Source of the DNA: Pegoplata infirma
Lineage: Eukaryota > Arthropoda > Insecta > Diptera > Anthomyiidae
DNA length: 64,000 bases
Direction: 5' to 3'
Assembly (NCBI GenBank): GCA_963921195.1
Contig: OY992540.1
Coordinates: 175,059,896 to 175,123,895, forward strand
Shown piece after piece: positions 22,364-34,476 of this stretch (within the stretch, counting starts at the first letter, position 1; every line of letters begins with the position of its first letter). A program made the translations under genes and the position numbers. The notes below the pieces were generated by a model. The model ran no database searches. It worked only from the letters and a program-made list of their open reading frames with translations, and was not told the DNA's origin.

Positions 22364-22585
22364 CTGATGTGGATATCCATACCAGCAGCTTTTAACATCC
22401 CAGAACCATGGTTTGTCCCACAACACAATGGCGCCAAATATAAAGCTATATGTGTAGTATAGACATCTCCAGGTATTTTCACAGAATTTCTTTAGTGTAG
22501 AGGGTTTATCTTGGGCTCTTCTTAAACGCCACCAACGTTCAATTTGACGTTCTGACATATCTAAATGCTTTGATAAGGAAACAAC
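22364..22585 (-). CDS. schlank: Ceramide synthase (Schlank-like), exon with homeodomain helix and start of TLC domain
   Basis: The exon is 222 nt, exactly 74 codons, running VVSLSKHLDM... to ...CWYGYPHQ. Acceptor is AAAATTTTTTAG|GTTG and donor CACATCAG|GTAAGC, both phase 0. Residues 9-27 hold the homeodomain-like recognition helix (MSERQIERWWRLRRAQDKP), typical of ceramide synthases, with a basic RLRR stretch that in fly Schlank is part of a nuclear-import signal. The following segment (LKKFCENTWRC, then a hydrophobic YSFIFGAIVLW helix, then DKPWFWD) is the beginning of the TLC/Lag1p domain that carries acyl-CoA-dependent ceramide synthesis in the ER. No stop, frameshift or odd residue is seen, so the gene appears functional. 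The next exon, which should carry the catalytic HH pair, was not found in 1-22363 and probably lies beyond the left edge. Confidence 0.94.
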
Positions 22586-22987
22586 CTAAAAAATTTATAA
22601 AAAAAAAAACACATTATACATTAAAGGTATTTAATTCAGATTTTTTTATTAACAATTATGAGCAACTGTAAAATATCTCTTTAATAAATAGGGTGGTCGT
22701 ACCATTTTTTTAATCCATGAGGGGTTTTTGTCGTTTACACAGGTCGGTTACACTGATTTGGCTTGATTGTCAAGCTTTTTCAGTACGTGTCAAGAATCAA
22801 GACAAAATGTCATTTGTCAAGCTAAAATTAAATTTTAGATAATTTCCCACTAAATTATCAAGAAAAATCAAGAATAATTTATTTAAAAAATCTTTAAATA
22901 TAAATAAATAGAAATTAAAGATAATTTTAAAAAATAATTATGTTTTTACCACTAGGTGCACCAATGTCTCCTTTATTTCATAAATAA

Positions 22988-24263
22988 CACTGTACAACAC
23001 AAAAAAAATTACAAGGTCGGACCAATAAATTTTCATAAAAGAGACAAAAAAAAAATACATGTGTATCGGCGTTTTGAAAGTTTACATCTGGGTTTCATTT
23101 TAGGGGGAGGTAAAGTTTCCCCCAAATGCTAATGTTGTATTGTTAATCGTCATTGAATATCGAGTGAAGTTTACGTTTAATGTATTTGGTGTGTTCAGCA
23201 AATTTATGTGGAATGTTACGGAGAACATTTTTGTAGAATATGTTAACCCTTTAACTTCTCAGAGTAAGGGTATTTTTGTTCTTCATTTAAAAAGAGCAAA
23301 AAACACCATTAAAAGAGGTATTTAATGGGGTTAAAATGGTCCGCAAAAATATTTGCGTGAAAGTCCCTGAATAGTATAGCGAATACACAAAAACGGAAAA
23401 CTCAACAAGAAAGTCAGAAATAAAACACAACAAAAGAAAGCTTTGGGGTAATTTCGCATTTATTAGGAAAATCGAGAAAAGCTTACGTTTAAAGTATATA
23501 AGGTGTTGAGAAAATTTATGTAAAATGTTACGGAGAACATTTTTGTAGAATATGTTAACCCTCTAACTCCTCAGGGTAAGGGTCTTTTTTGTCATTCTTT
23601 AAAAAAAGAGCAAAAAACACCATTAAAACAGGGATTTAAGGGGTTAAAATGTTCCGCAAAAATATTCACCGTAAAATTTTACTACAAGTACCTTTCACGG
23701 CAAATATTTTTGCGGACCATTTCAACTTCTATATACATATACTTTAAACGTAAACTTTACTCGATTTTCTTAATAAATTCGAAATTAACCTTAAGCTCTC
23801 TTTTGTTGTGTCTTATTTCTGACTTTCTTGTTGAGTTTTCCGTTTTGATGTATTTAGGGACTTATAGTAATATTTCACGGCGAATATTTTTGCGGAACAT
23901 TTTAATCCCTTAAATCTCTGATTTAATAGTGTTTTTTGCTCTTTTTTAAAAAGAAGGACAAAAAAGACCCTTATATTGAGGAGTTAGAGGGTTAATATAT
24001 TCTACAAAAATGTTCTCCGTAATATTTTACATAAATTTGCTGAACACACTATATACTTTAAACGTAAGCTTTACTCGATATTTAATGAAGATTGACAATA
24101 CAACATTTGCATTTGGGGGAAACTTTACCTCCCCCTAAAATGAAACCCAGATGTAAACTTTAAAAACGTCGATACACGTATATTTTTGTTTTTCGTCTCT
24201 TCTATCAAAACTTTTTGGTCCGACCTTGTAATTTTGAAAAAAAATTGATTTTGTTGAACAGTG
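22988..24263. mobile_element. 1.28-kb foldback element, CACTGTWCAACA ends
   Basis: Left CACTGTACAACA...AATTACAAGGTCGGACCAA and right TTGGTCCGACCTTGTAATT...TGTTGAACAGTG are inverted. The arms continue with ACATCTGGGTTTCATTTTAG, GGGGGAGGTAAAGTTTCCCCC and their complements at 24115-24155. The interior has recurring GCAAAAATATT and TTAACCC(T/C)..AACTCCTCAG words in both orientations. Frames at 23140-23325 and 23710-23913 are repeat translations. A clean target duplication was not resolved. Confidence 0.65.
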
Positions 24264-25200
24264 TAATAAGCGAGAAGAGTAATTTATGGAACTGATTTTT
24301 CCTATATCATTGCAGTTGCCCGATAAATTTGGACAGTGCCACTTTTACCAAATGACTGATTCCTTTTAAGTATTCTGTAAGAAGTATATGAAAAATTGTC
24401 AATAACTTTTGATATTTAAGAAAAAAAAATGAGTTTTTTTTCGTGGCACATCTTTGTAGGTTAATATAATAACATTATAATTAAATAATTCAAATCCGCC
24501 CGCGTGCAATGCGTTGAGCAATCGCACCCACAACCAAAGTTTACCAAACTTACCATTTTGTATTATGCTTACCTAGAGCTAAAACACATATTCAAAAATG
24601 CATAAAATCTTTGCTAAATATCGTCTTTGCACTCATTTTGTGAAGACGTCTGTAAACTTTTTGGTACCGTACTACCACAACATTATCTGGTATTATTCCC
24701 TTAATAATACGGACCATGCATTTTCATTGATTTTTGCTTGTGGTCCAAATAACAGTCCTTTTCATCCTGAAGCTATGCTCTGAAGGATGATCTTTTATTG
24801 GTTTGCGTTTACAATAAGCATTCTCATTAAAGTTTTTGATGATAATTTGAGTTGTTTGTTGTTTTAAAATACTACTTGAACACTTTCTGTAAGATACTGG
24901 ACATTATAAGGCGATTTTAAGACCAATCTCCAAGCATCCTTAAAATTATATTCGTTTTTGCCAATTGCTGGCTAGTTTTAGCACAAAAATTGCGTATTTG
25001 CGCATTTTCTATAAGCTAGCAATACAGCTATATTAGAATATGTGATTTCATCAAACTCCGAGCGATTGCAATGACAAAACATTGAATTAAAATCGGCGTA
25101 TGTATATTAATGTTAGTTTGCTTATGTGCATTTTAGAGGTTTTTTCGATGTTCTTTGGATGCTATTGCAAAAAGATTAGATTTAATGTAGTCGAAATGCT
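24264..25200. other. Intron sequence with no recognised gene or repeat
   Basis: About 940 bp, slightly less AT-rich than its neighbours. The frame at 24598-24783 (61 codons) has no features I recognise and no supporting context. Contains ACTTAAAATGC-type AT runs only. Confidence 0.45.
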
Positions 25201-27215
25201 ACACTCAAAATAATAACTCTGTTAAATTACAGAAAAACTCTGCTAATTTAACAGAGTACACCATACTTTTCCAGCAAAATGATTTTGACAAAAAAAAAAA
25301 TGTTAATTTACAGAGTTTATAGTAAAATATTGGTTAAATATGAAAGCATTTTGGCAGAGAAAACTATGTAATTTTACTTTAAAACTCTGTAAAATGATTT
25401 GGACAAAAAAAACTGTTAATTTACAGAGTTTCTAGTAAAATATGGGTTAATTAAACCACCATTTAGAAAGAAAAACTATGTAAAATAACATATACATTAG
25501 AGGTGTCCTTAAAAACGAAAATCACCTTTTTATACGTGGTAGGGTCCTATATTGTTCTTTAGTATCTAAAAATGAGTGAGCCAAAATTTGGGGACAATCG
25601 GCTAAAAATAACTCGTGCCGAAAATGGATTGAAGTTTTGGGACATTCTTATAAGAACGAAAAACTCGTTTTTTCTAGTTTTTGGAAAAACATTGGTATTT
25701 GAAATTTTTTGTTAAATTTTTTGTGAAATAATATGAAAATGGTACTAAAATACCTTTTCAAAACGACTAATAAAATTAAAATCGGATGAAAAATAAGCAT
25801 TTTACGCATACATGCCCCAGACCATTGTATGGTTTTTAGAGCCAGAATTTCAAAATTTTCAAAATTTTTAGGCAAAAAAATAGTAAAAATTTAATTTTAC
25901 TTTATGATCAAATTGAAAACATGTTTAAGATTAAAAATAGCAGATATGGTAGTCAAGCTTTTTTTTTATTTGGCGCGGGTAGTGATAAAATTTCCGCGGA
26001 TTCCAAATAAAATGCGTTTTTCTACAATAATTAAGCAAATTTTTGAAAATTTGTGCTCTATTGTGCGGATCGAAGTGTAAAACGTAAATTCTGTAACTTT
26101 TGAGAAATCGGATATATGCAGATATTTTGTATTATAGAAATGTATAACGTCTCAAATTTGTCATTTCACCTCGACGAAAAGGGGTTAAAGATGCCCGAAT
26201 TCTCAAAAAATTTACAGAATTTATGTATTTCACTTCGTGTAATACAATACAGAAAATTGTTTCCCATATTTGCTAAATTATTTTAGAAAAACTCATTTTC
26301 TTTGGAATCCGCGGAAATTATATCACTACCCACGCCAAATGAAAAAAAAGTTAGACTACCATATCTGTTAGTTTTTATCTATAACATGTATTTAATATAA
26401 TTATAAAGTAAAATTTAATTTTTTTTATTTTTTTGCCTAAAAATTTTAAAAATTTTCAAATTTTGGCTTTAAAAACCATGCAATGGTCTGGGGCATGTAT
26501 GCGTAAAATGCTTATTTTTCATCCGATTTGAATTTCTTTAAGCTTTTTGGAAAGGTAATTTATTACCATTTTCATATTACTTAACAAAAAAATTAACAAA
26601 AAATAGCATATACCAATATTTTTCAAAAAACTAGAAAAAACGTGTTTTTTCATCAGATAAGAGTGTCCCAAAACTTCAATCCATTTTCGGCACGAGTTAT
26701 TTTTATCCGATTGTCTCCAAATTTTGGCTCACTCATTTTTAGATACAAAACTACAATTTAGGACCCTACCACGTATTAAAAAGTGATTTTGAAAAATTAC
26801 CTTAGTCGTTAGGACACCTTTAATATACATGATTTGTAAAATGCATTTGATGCAAAATAAAATTACAGAAATGACTCTGTGAATTTACAGAGTTTAGTTA
26901 AATGTATGTTATTTTATAAGATTTCTGAAAAGATTTTTTTTACAACTTTTTTTGTACTTTTTCAACTTTTTCTCAAAAAAAAAAAAAAAAAATACAGAGT
27001 ATTTTGCTTAAATCTATATTTTAGCAAAAAGTTCTGTTAATTATCTGCAAAATTAAGATTACAAAGTTAAAAGTAATATAACAGATGAAACTTTGTTTTT
27101 ATGTCGCAACAAAATACAAAGTATTTTCTTTAAATCTGTATTTTGATAGAAAACTCTGTCAAATATCTGTTGAATTGAGATTACAGTCATTTTTCAGAGT
27201 TTTTATTTTGGGTGT
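25201..27215. mobile_element. Foldback element with ACTCTGT sub-repeats, ACACTCAAAATAA ends
   Basis: ACACTCAAAATAATAACTCTG at the left is inverted at the right as CAGAGTTTTTATTTTGGGTGT. The arms are built from degenerate units containing AACTCTGTTAAATTACAGA in one orientation at 25216-25460 and in the other at 26880-27200. It is split by the hAT-like element 25498-26822. The right end abuts the 3' tail of a LINE. Confidence 0.65.
25498..26822. mobile_element. hAT-like foldback, TAGAGGTGTCC ends, 8-bp duplication ATATACAT
   Basis: Inverted ends TAGAGGTGTCCTTA and GGACACCTTTA are flanked by perfect ATATACAT duplications (25490-25497 and 26823-26830). The whole 1325-bp element is one long imperfect palindrome centred near 26165: ACGTGGTAGGGTCCTA/TAGGACCCTACCACGT, CATGCCCCAGACCATTG and its complement, AATCCGCGGAAATT. 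The frame at 25648-25875 is one arm translated. No transposase. Confidence 0.85.
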
Positions 27216-27673
27216 AGGTTAGGTTAGGTTGTAAGTGGCTGCTGACGTTTTTAAGTCAACACACGTAGACTCTGAGGTCCATTGTGATACCACAGGACCG
27301 TAATAGGTTTCCCTACTAGTCCCTGTCGTTAAATCAGTTTGAGCTTAGATATTGAATTTTGATATCCGACAAATCAGAAAGATCGTACAGCTCCCTAGAT
27401 CCCAGTGAAGCAAGTCTCTGACCAGAAAGTGCCGGGCAATGGCAAATAAAGTGTTCGATAGTTTCCAACTCCTCTTCATCCATGCAACTCCGGCAAAAGT
27501 CATTCGACGGCACATTTAACCGCTCTGCGTGCTTCCCTATAAGACAGTGTCCGGTAATTATAGAAACCACCGTCGAAATCTCTCCTCTTGGAAGCTCACT
27601 TGTGCGCCCCTAATTAAGAGAAGGCCAAATCAGTCGTGTTGTCTCACACGTCCATCCATTTGCCCATCTTTGA

Positions 27674-29129
27674 TTAGTCTCCGTCGCAGAACAAAGTCGT
27701 AGGTTTTTCTTGCAAGTTTCTACCAACACATTCCAATTCTGTTGGAACCTGTAAGGTAGTTCCTAGTCTTGCAAGCTCATCGGCTTTGCAATTCCCTGGA
27801 ATGTCTCTGTGCCCTGGGACCCATATGAGTCGTATGTTAAACTTCTTGGCCATCTCATTTAAAGACTTGCGGCAGTTAAGGACAGATCTTGTTTTCAGAA
27901 ACATTGAATCCAGGGACTTGACGGCGGCTTGACTGTCAGTATAAATGTTGACTGCGGTTTTAGACAAGACATTGCAGCTCAACCAGTCAGCCACTTCCTT
28001 AATTGCCAGCACCTCTGCCTGGTGAACACTGCAATGATCTGGCCATCTTCGAGCCAGGCTCAATCCAAGCTCTTCCGAATAGACTCCAAAGCCCACTTGT
28101 TCGTGCAGCCTCGATCCATCTGTGTAAAAATTTATGGTGGCTCCACTACCCGGAATGTCCCCCATCCAAGACTCCCTAGATGGTATCATAGTGGTAAAGT
28201 GGCACTCAAAGAGGCTCAAAGAGGGAGCACAGTCCACATTTTGTGGTATTGTTATCTTCTTCAAGATCGCGCTATGGCCACAATCGCTGCTCCTCCATTG
28301 CAGCGTGCTATTAAGTCGAATTGCCGACGCAGCCGCATACTGCCTACCCAATATGTCCAATGGTATCAGGTGAAGGAGGATTTCTAATGCAGCCGTAGGT
28401 GTAGTTCGAAGAGCACAAGTGATGCACATCGACGCCATTCTCTGTACCTTCGTGATAAAGACACAGTTCGCTTTTGTGTCTTAAAGCAGGCCACCAGACA
28501 ATGATTCAATACAGCAAAATTGGACGCACCAATGCTGTATAGATCCAATGAACGACTTGAGGGCTAAAACCCCATCGTTTTCCAATGGCCCTTTTACAGG
28601 AATATAAAGCAATCGTTGCTTTTCTCACCCGTTCCTCAATATTACGCCTGAAATTCAAATTCCTATCTAGAAATACTCCAAGATACTTGGAGAAGGTGAT
28701 TTCAGTGCCGTCCAGAGAAATAGGAACAAAATCAGGAATCTTATTTTTCCTTGTAAACAAAATAAGCTCTGTTTTACTTGGATTAACTCCTAGACCACAG
28801 TCTCTTGCCCATTTAGACAGATCTTTCAGAGAACCCTGAAGAATGTCCCTCAATGTTGGTAGATTCTTCCCCTTTACCGCTATCGCGACATCGACAGCAT
28901 ATGCGACAATATGACAACCACGTGCTTCTAGAGATAGCAGCATTGAATTCAGTGCAAGGTTCCAAAGAAGCGGCGAAAGAACACCTCCTTGTGGTGTGCC
29001 CCTATTGACAAATCGAGATATGACGGACGGTCCCAATTCAGACGTTATACGTCTATTGGCAAGTAGGTTTCCCACCATTAAAACGATCCCACGCTTTACT
29101 CCAAGACCAGACAATGCCAAAATTATCAA
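27674..29129 (-). pseudogene. RT C-terminal half and RNase H fragments of the interrupted LINE
   Basis: 28506-29129 encodes the RT part from SGLGVKRG through TPQGGVLSPLLWN; the catalytic box reads YAVD in place of YADD. A frameshift near 28480 separates it from 27674-28438, which holds FYTDGS, YTDSQAA and the GHRDIPGNCKADELA RNase H motif. 27334-27570 carries the C-terminal Cys/His motif. A small deletion near 27346 removes part of the C-terminus. Not functional. Confidence 0.9.
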
Positions 29130-29539
29130 GTCTGGGATAGGGTTGCTATTCGTACTGTTTTAAACAGTACCTGTACTGTTTTTATAAAAAGTACTGTTTT
29201 ATGCACAGCACCTAAAACAGTAAGCAAAAGTACTGTTTTTAAAGCGTGTACTGTTTTTGTACTGTTTTTTTATACTCATCACCAAAATGTAACATTTTTC
29301 GAAAAATGTTTCATATTTGACAAAATTTTAATTCAATTTTTAAAAAGGAGCTAAATGCAATTAAATTTTATACCACACTCAAAAAGAAAAATTATTTAAA
29401 AAGTGGAAAACTTAACTAAATTCAATAATGATTTAGTTCCATTGTCATGTTTTCCTTCTTTTTATCTAAATTTTTCTGAAAAATAAGAAAAAGAAAAAAC
29501 TAGAAAATGGGAAAAAAATTATTTTATTGAGTACATCTC

Positions 29540-29760
29540 ATTTAAAGTTCCGATTGCGGGCAGACCCCATTAGGTTCGGAACCCATTGGTGCAGACCACC
29601 TTAGGCCCAGTCCCATTGGGTCTATTAAGGATCGTCATAGATTTTGATTCAACATCTTTGCCCTTTTCGCTCTACCTTGCTTAGTTTTTAGGATACGGGA
29701 ATTTAAGGGCCCAAACGGGTCTTTAGAATCTTAACGGGATAACTAAAAAACTATTACACG
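29540..29760. repeat. Dispersed repeat segment shared with 53325-53470
   Basis: GACCCCATTA...CCATTGGGTC...CTGCTTAG/CTTGCTTAGTTTT...GGATA and a following AACT(T/A)AAAAACTATTAC occur in the same order at 53325-53470, much diverged. It suggests that the region after 53163 contains a relic of a related element. Confidence 0.45.
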
Positions 29761-30267
29761 GAGGGATTAAGACGGTCGTGTAAAGAACTACAAAAATGTA
29801 TTTGGCATTTTTTTGTTTCGGCAATATTTTCTGAGAAATGAGATTCAAATTGAGGAGTCCATACATTGAAAGAGGACCGGAGATTCTTTAAAAATTTTTA
29901 GAATCGAATTGAAAAAAAAAAAAAATCCTTAAATTGCATAAAATTTACTAAACCTGAAGAAAAAACTTTATCAATTCTAAGAAGATAAATATGGTGACCT
30001 AATTGGTTGCAAATTATATCAAAGAAATTTCAAAATTTTTATTCAATTTTACTAAATTGTGAAAAAAAAAAACATTTTCCCAAAATTTAGTTAAGCCTTT
30101 GTTTGAGTGCAATAATACCGTTTTCGCGTTTGCTTTTTAAAGTCGTGTTTTTATTAAAACACTGTTTTATTGATTTTTTCATATGTTTTTAATAGGAAGA
30201 TCGGTGTTTTCGTTAATCGAAAACATAGTCTACAAAAGCTTTTCAAGTAAGATATCGCGGCAACTAA

Positions 30268-30863
30268 CAAGGGAAGTCTCTCTGGTGTCACCCTTCGATC
30301 TTCATGAAATTTGGATATGTTGTTAAGAACGAAAATTAATTCGACACGTATTTTATTTAGCGGCCCAAACTCATTTTAAGGGGGGTCGATTTGTATGGGG
30401 GAAATTTACCTTTTTCAGTTTCTTACGATTTACGCCTATGTAAACAAAATTAATATAGGCATGTGTGGTATCAGATTAAAGGTATTAAAAATACCTATCC
30501 CGTGGTGCTAACAACGGGCCAAAGAAGTTAATATTTTTCGACTTATTAACAAAAATGTCCTAAAATTTTGGTATTTTACTCAATATGACCAAAAGTTGTG
30601 CATGTTTGGACACGTTCTTAGGACTCGTAGATAGGTTTTCCAAAGACCTTTCATTTGGTATGTAACATGACTTTCATTCTTTGCATAATATAGGAGATAA
30701 ACGAAAAAAACTGAAAAATGGCCTTGTCTTCCCCCCTCCTTTTTACTACCTAAATATGAATTTGGGCCGCTTAAAAAAATACGTGTCCCTTTATTTTTTC
30801 TGATCTACAAAATAATACCAATTTCATATAGATCCGCGGGTGACACTAGGGAGACTTCCCTTG
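30268..30863. mobile_element. Harbinger-like foldback MITE, TAA target duplication
   Basis: 596 bp with inverted ends CAAGGGAAGTCTCTCTGGTG and ACTAGGGAGACTTCCCTTG, flanked by TAA on both sides (30265-30267; 30864-30866). A three-base TWA target is characteristic of PIF/Harbinger elements; the superfamily call rests on that alone. A second, longer copy is at 19523-20683. Confidence 0.65.
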
Positions 30864-31104
30864 TAAGACAAATGCTCCAAAAAGTCAATCGCAATTTTTT
30901 TCAACACTGATAAAAAATAGAATAAATTTGAGACTGTTTACCTAAAGTGTTCCACCGTTCTATCAACAACCTTTTATACTTTTTTTTAGTTTTTTTAGTT
31001 TTTGTAGTTTGATATAAAATAAGACTTTTAAAGAAGTACTGTTTTTATTTGCAATGTACTATTTTTTGAGACCAAATGTACTGTTTTCAAATCTGGTAAC
31101 CCTA

Positions 31105-32179
31105 GTCTGGGATGACATTATTAAAAGCCCCCTCTATATCAAGAAAGGCCACCATATTATACTCCTTTACCGAAAGCGATCTCTCGATGGTACCAAAGAG
31201 CTCATGAAGAGCTGTTTCCGTTGATCTACCCTTGCTGTATGCATGTTGCTTTGTCGAAAGCAACCTCGGGTCAATCACTCTACGCAAATATGAAGAAGAC
31301 AGACTAATTGGTCTGATATCCTTCGGAGCTGTGGGGGAACTTTTCCCAGCCTTCGGGATAAAGACGACTCTGGTATCCCTCCATTTTAAAGGAATACACG
31401 ACCAATTTCCGCCAAACTGTGCGGTTCAGATAAGGTTACTTCACCTAAAAGCAAAGAAAAAGTCTCCCTATATTTCACCCAGTTTGTTCCCCTCAGATTT
31501 CTAAAGACTGTCTCAACCGGGGCACGCTCCCTGAGTAAAAACTCAATGTAGCGATGATCTGAGAAAGAATGGTCTTCCAAAACTCTCCAGTCATCAATTC
31601 TATCAGACAATGTATCTGATACAAGTGTTATGTCAAGAACCTCTTCCCGCGTACTTGTAACGAAAGTTGGTTCACTACCCTTGTTACAAATATAAAGGTT
31701 AGTGCTTAACAAAAACTCCAAAAGTGACTCGCCTCTTATCATTTGTATCTGTACTTCCCCATATCGAATGATGTGCATTAGCATCACAGCACACTACTAA
31801 CTGGTGTCCCCTAAATTCAGACTCCCGAATCAGGCCGCCTAATCCGGGGGTATTGGCCCCGGATTAGGAAAATACGCAGAGGCGAGCCAAATAGACTTCC
31901 CATCAAGCTCTAAGCTAGCCGCTGTAACATCCATATCACTAAAGTGGATAAAAATAATATATTAAAGCCATTTTTCGCCAAGATGCAGGCTCTTGGTGAG
32001 CCCTCACCCTTGGCAACCATCAACTTAAACCCAGGGGTCTTCAATCCGCAAACCCTACCACCCCGCACCCAGGGCTCTTGGATAAAAACCAAGTCAACTG
32101 CTCCTGTCGTCAGGCGCAGCAAGAGTGCTACTGAGGCTGCCTTACAGTGATGGAGGTTTATTTGCAGGAACCGCAACAT
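31105..32179 (-). pseudogene. RT N-terminal and endonuclease fragments of the interrupted LINE
   Basis: 31102-31287 is the RT segment around LDIEGAFNN. At about 31404 the RT N-terminal sequence joins directly to endonuclease-linker sequence; relative to the intact copy about 625 bp are missing, with CAATT shared at both breakpoints. 31386-31787 holds the endonuclease SDHRYIEF region and 31910-32179 the start MLRFLQINLHH to IQEPW. A frameshift lies between them near 31790-31930. Confidence 0.88.
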
Positions 32180-32459
32180 CTTGCTTTTTTACCACCATCC
32201 TTCCCACCACCGTGTTATTGGCTTCATCCTCCGTGTTATCATAGAGGTCGCATTCATCCCCAGATTCGGTTTCGAATAAGCCAGATGTATGTCCCATCTG
32301 TTCTGACTCAGAGGCATCAGAACTCTCGGAATTCCTCACTGTATGGGCCTCGTCCTGAATGTCACCCATCGTGGCATCAGCTTTATCCTCCGTGCCATCA
32401 CAGAGGTCGCATTCGTTACCAGATTCGGTTTCGAAAATGCCAGATGCATCTCCCATCAG

Positions 32460-33403
32460 TAGTGTCCGACCGAACGTTCGGGTTCGGTTACGGAGTTCGG
32501 CAAAAAGTGACGTTCGGCCATTGTTCGGTGTTCGGCCAAATTTTGGCCGAACTTTACCGAACACCGAACTTCTGTATGTATTGCTTTTTATTCCCTGCAA
32601 AAAAAGTCATTACCACTTCTCAGTGGAGTGCTTTAAAACTATAACAAATGTAATGAAATACAACAAAAATAACAAAAAACACAAGACAAAAACACACAAA
32701 CAGTTTTTTCTACTCCAGAATACATAGATATTCAGCTCTTAACTCATTACCTATCGCGACACCTTCATACAAATGTAAGTAGATATTCAGTAGATAAGAA
32801 CTACTCCAGGGAAGTAGTTGGAAGTTGTTTGAAAGCTCGGAGTACTTCTTATCTACTGAATATCTACTTACTTTTGTATGGGAGTGTCGCGGAAGGTAAT
32901 GAGTTAAGTGCTGAATAACAACTTTTTATGGAGTAGAAAAACCGGTTTGTGTGTTTTTTTCTTGTGTTTTTTGTTATTTTTGTTGTATTTCATTACATTT
33001 GTTATAGTTTTAAAGCACTGCAAATAGAAGTACTCCGCACTTTTTTTGCTGGGTTGTCTTAAAACTAAGCCATATAACCAGTGCAACTACTTTACACCTC
33101 GAATCGGGCTATTGTTAAAAAGAAATATATTTTTTTTCCAAAAAAATCGACTTGAGCTAAATTTTCCATTTGTTTTAAGTATACAAAAGTACAAAATATT
33201 TATTTTTTGACTATAAAATAGTACAACTTATAAAAAAACACTTTTTAGTTGTTTTTTTTTCATAATTATTCGCAAAAACAATTTTTTTTTTAAATAAAAA
33301 AAGTTCAGGTACGGGTTCGGGTTCGGCCGAACTTTGCAAAATTTACCGAAGTTCGGGTTCGGGTACGGATTCGGTCTGAAAAAGTGCGTTCGGTCGGACA
33401 CTA
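32460..33403. mobile_element. hAT-like element, TAGTGTCCGACC ends, 8-bp duplication CCCATCAG
   Basis: Ends TAGTGTCCGACCGAACG and CGTTCGGTCGGACACTA are inverted, and perfect CCCATCAG duplications (32452-32459; 33404-33411) lie in the LINE's ORF1. GGTTCGG/CCGAAC words are clustered within about 120 bp of both ends (32480-32575; 33305-33395). 944 bp, non-coding. Contains the smaller element 32593-33053. Two long frames that run through it (32142-32600, 33343-33870) are LINE ORF1 read into the TIR. Confidence 0.88.
32593..33053. mobile_element. 461-bp MITE, CCC-ended, 2-bp duplication TT
   Basis: Left CCCTGCAAAAAAAGTCATTA, right GCGGAGTACTTC-type complement ending CTTTTTTTGCTGGG, with TT at both flanks. 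The interior is a palindrome: AACAAATGTAATGAAATACA at 32642 against its complement at 32990, and TAGATATTCAGTAGATAAGA at 32781 against its complement at 32847. Confidence 0.65.
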
Positions 33404-33870
33404 CCCATCAGCCTAGAATCGGCCAGCTGAATATCAACCTCTTCCAGATTCTCCTCCCCAGCCGACTCAGCCACTGGCTTGGCTGCGTCCAAAATAGGCC
33501 TTTGGTCGCCCTTGTAGACATTGACTCTTATGTGGAAAAAGCCAAATCTAATGATGCCGTCAGTCCTGGCTAAAAGCGGAAGCGATTCCTCATTAACCAA
33601 GACCACTGCTTGACGACGAGCGCCCTCCATCTCACCCATAGGCCTTTGGTCGCCCTTGTAGACATTGACTCTTATGTGTAAAAAGCCAAATCTAATGATG
33701 CCGTCAGTCCTGGCTAAAAGCGGAAGCGATTCCTCATTAACCAAGACCACTGCTTGACGACGAGCGCCCTCCATCTCACCCAATCTGGCAATTTGCCAAT
33801 CCTGAGTTGAAAGGTCAGGATTGCAGACTTTTATCATCTTTAGAATCACCGCAGTGTCACTTGTAGCCAT
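33343..33870 (-). pseudogene. ORF1 fragment with in-frame 48-residue tandem duplication
   Basis: Translated minus-strand DNA from 33870 reads the ORF1 middle region (MATSDTAVILKMIKV). The block GEMEGARRQAVVLVN...YKGDQRP then occurs twice in tandem, in frame, differing only by L/F in FGF(L/F)HIRV and one junction residue. The intact copy has this block once. The duplicated DNA (about 144 bp) lies at roughly 33498-33641 and 33642-33785. After the second block the frame continues to LADSRLMG and then runs into the hAT-like TIR. Confidence 0.88.
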
Positions 33871-34476
33871 TGGAATCCATGCATGAGCTCTGGGTTGCTA
33901 GGGGATTCATCCAAGCAAAATTTTGGGTTGCAAAGAACCGATTGTGGAACAACTTATACTTCCCTAGAACCTGTTTTAATTCTTGTGCAACACCGATTCT
34001 TTTTTACAATGGGATTGTCTCAAAAGCAACAGGTGTTTGTAAGCAAAATTAGAACATATATTTGCTCCTCGGAATCGGTTCTAGAAGTAAAATTTGGAAC
34101 AGAAATGAGAATTAAAGAAATAGTTTGAATTGCAGTAGTTTATTAAACAAAGATAAAGACAGTCATATATAACATGGAATATTTACATTTTTTAACACAC
34201 ATTTATCCTTTTTCGCCTTGAGAACCAAAATGTTATGAAACTTTGATTGCCGAGAACAAGCTCCACAATAATTTTCACTTAACTTGTTCTGAATAATTAA
34301 AGTGTACCCAGCAAAAAAAGAGCTTACCATTCACTACAAAATTCTTCTTCAACTGAAACATTGATGAATTTAATATGGGCGTGACACACAAAGTATGTTC
34401 TTTTTTTCGCCACTTTTCAGTGGCGAAAGATTGACACTTAAGTATAACATATATCACTAGTGTTTTTTATGTACAT

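Larger units (their letters stand above)
29138..31104. mobile_element. hAT-like element, TAGGGTTGC ends, 8-bp duplication GTCTGGGA
   Basis: Ends TAGGGTTGCTATTCGTACTG and CTGGTAACCCTA are inverted. Perfect duplications GTCTGGGA (29130-29137; 31105-31112) lie in the LINE's RT coding DNA. GTACTGTTTT is repeated about ten times within 130 bp of the left end and its reverse near the right end (31038-31090), as expected of transposase-binding subterminal repeats. Non-coding; 1967 bp. Contains the element 30268-30863. Confidence 0.85.

Noticed and set aside
22690..22760. TAGGGTGGTCGTACC looks like a hAT-type end
   Set aside because: No inverted partner or 8-bp duplication was found within the window.
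32359..32727. Arg/Val-rich frame reading RPNVRVRLRSSAKS
   Set aside because: It is translated CCGAACG subterminal repeat of the element 32460-33403.
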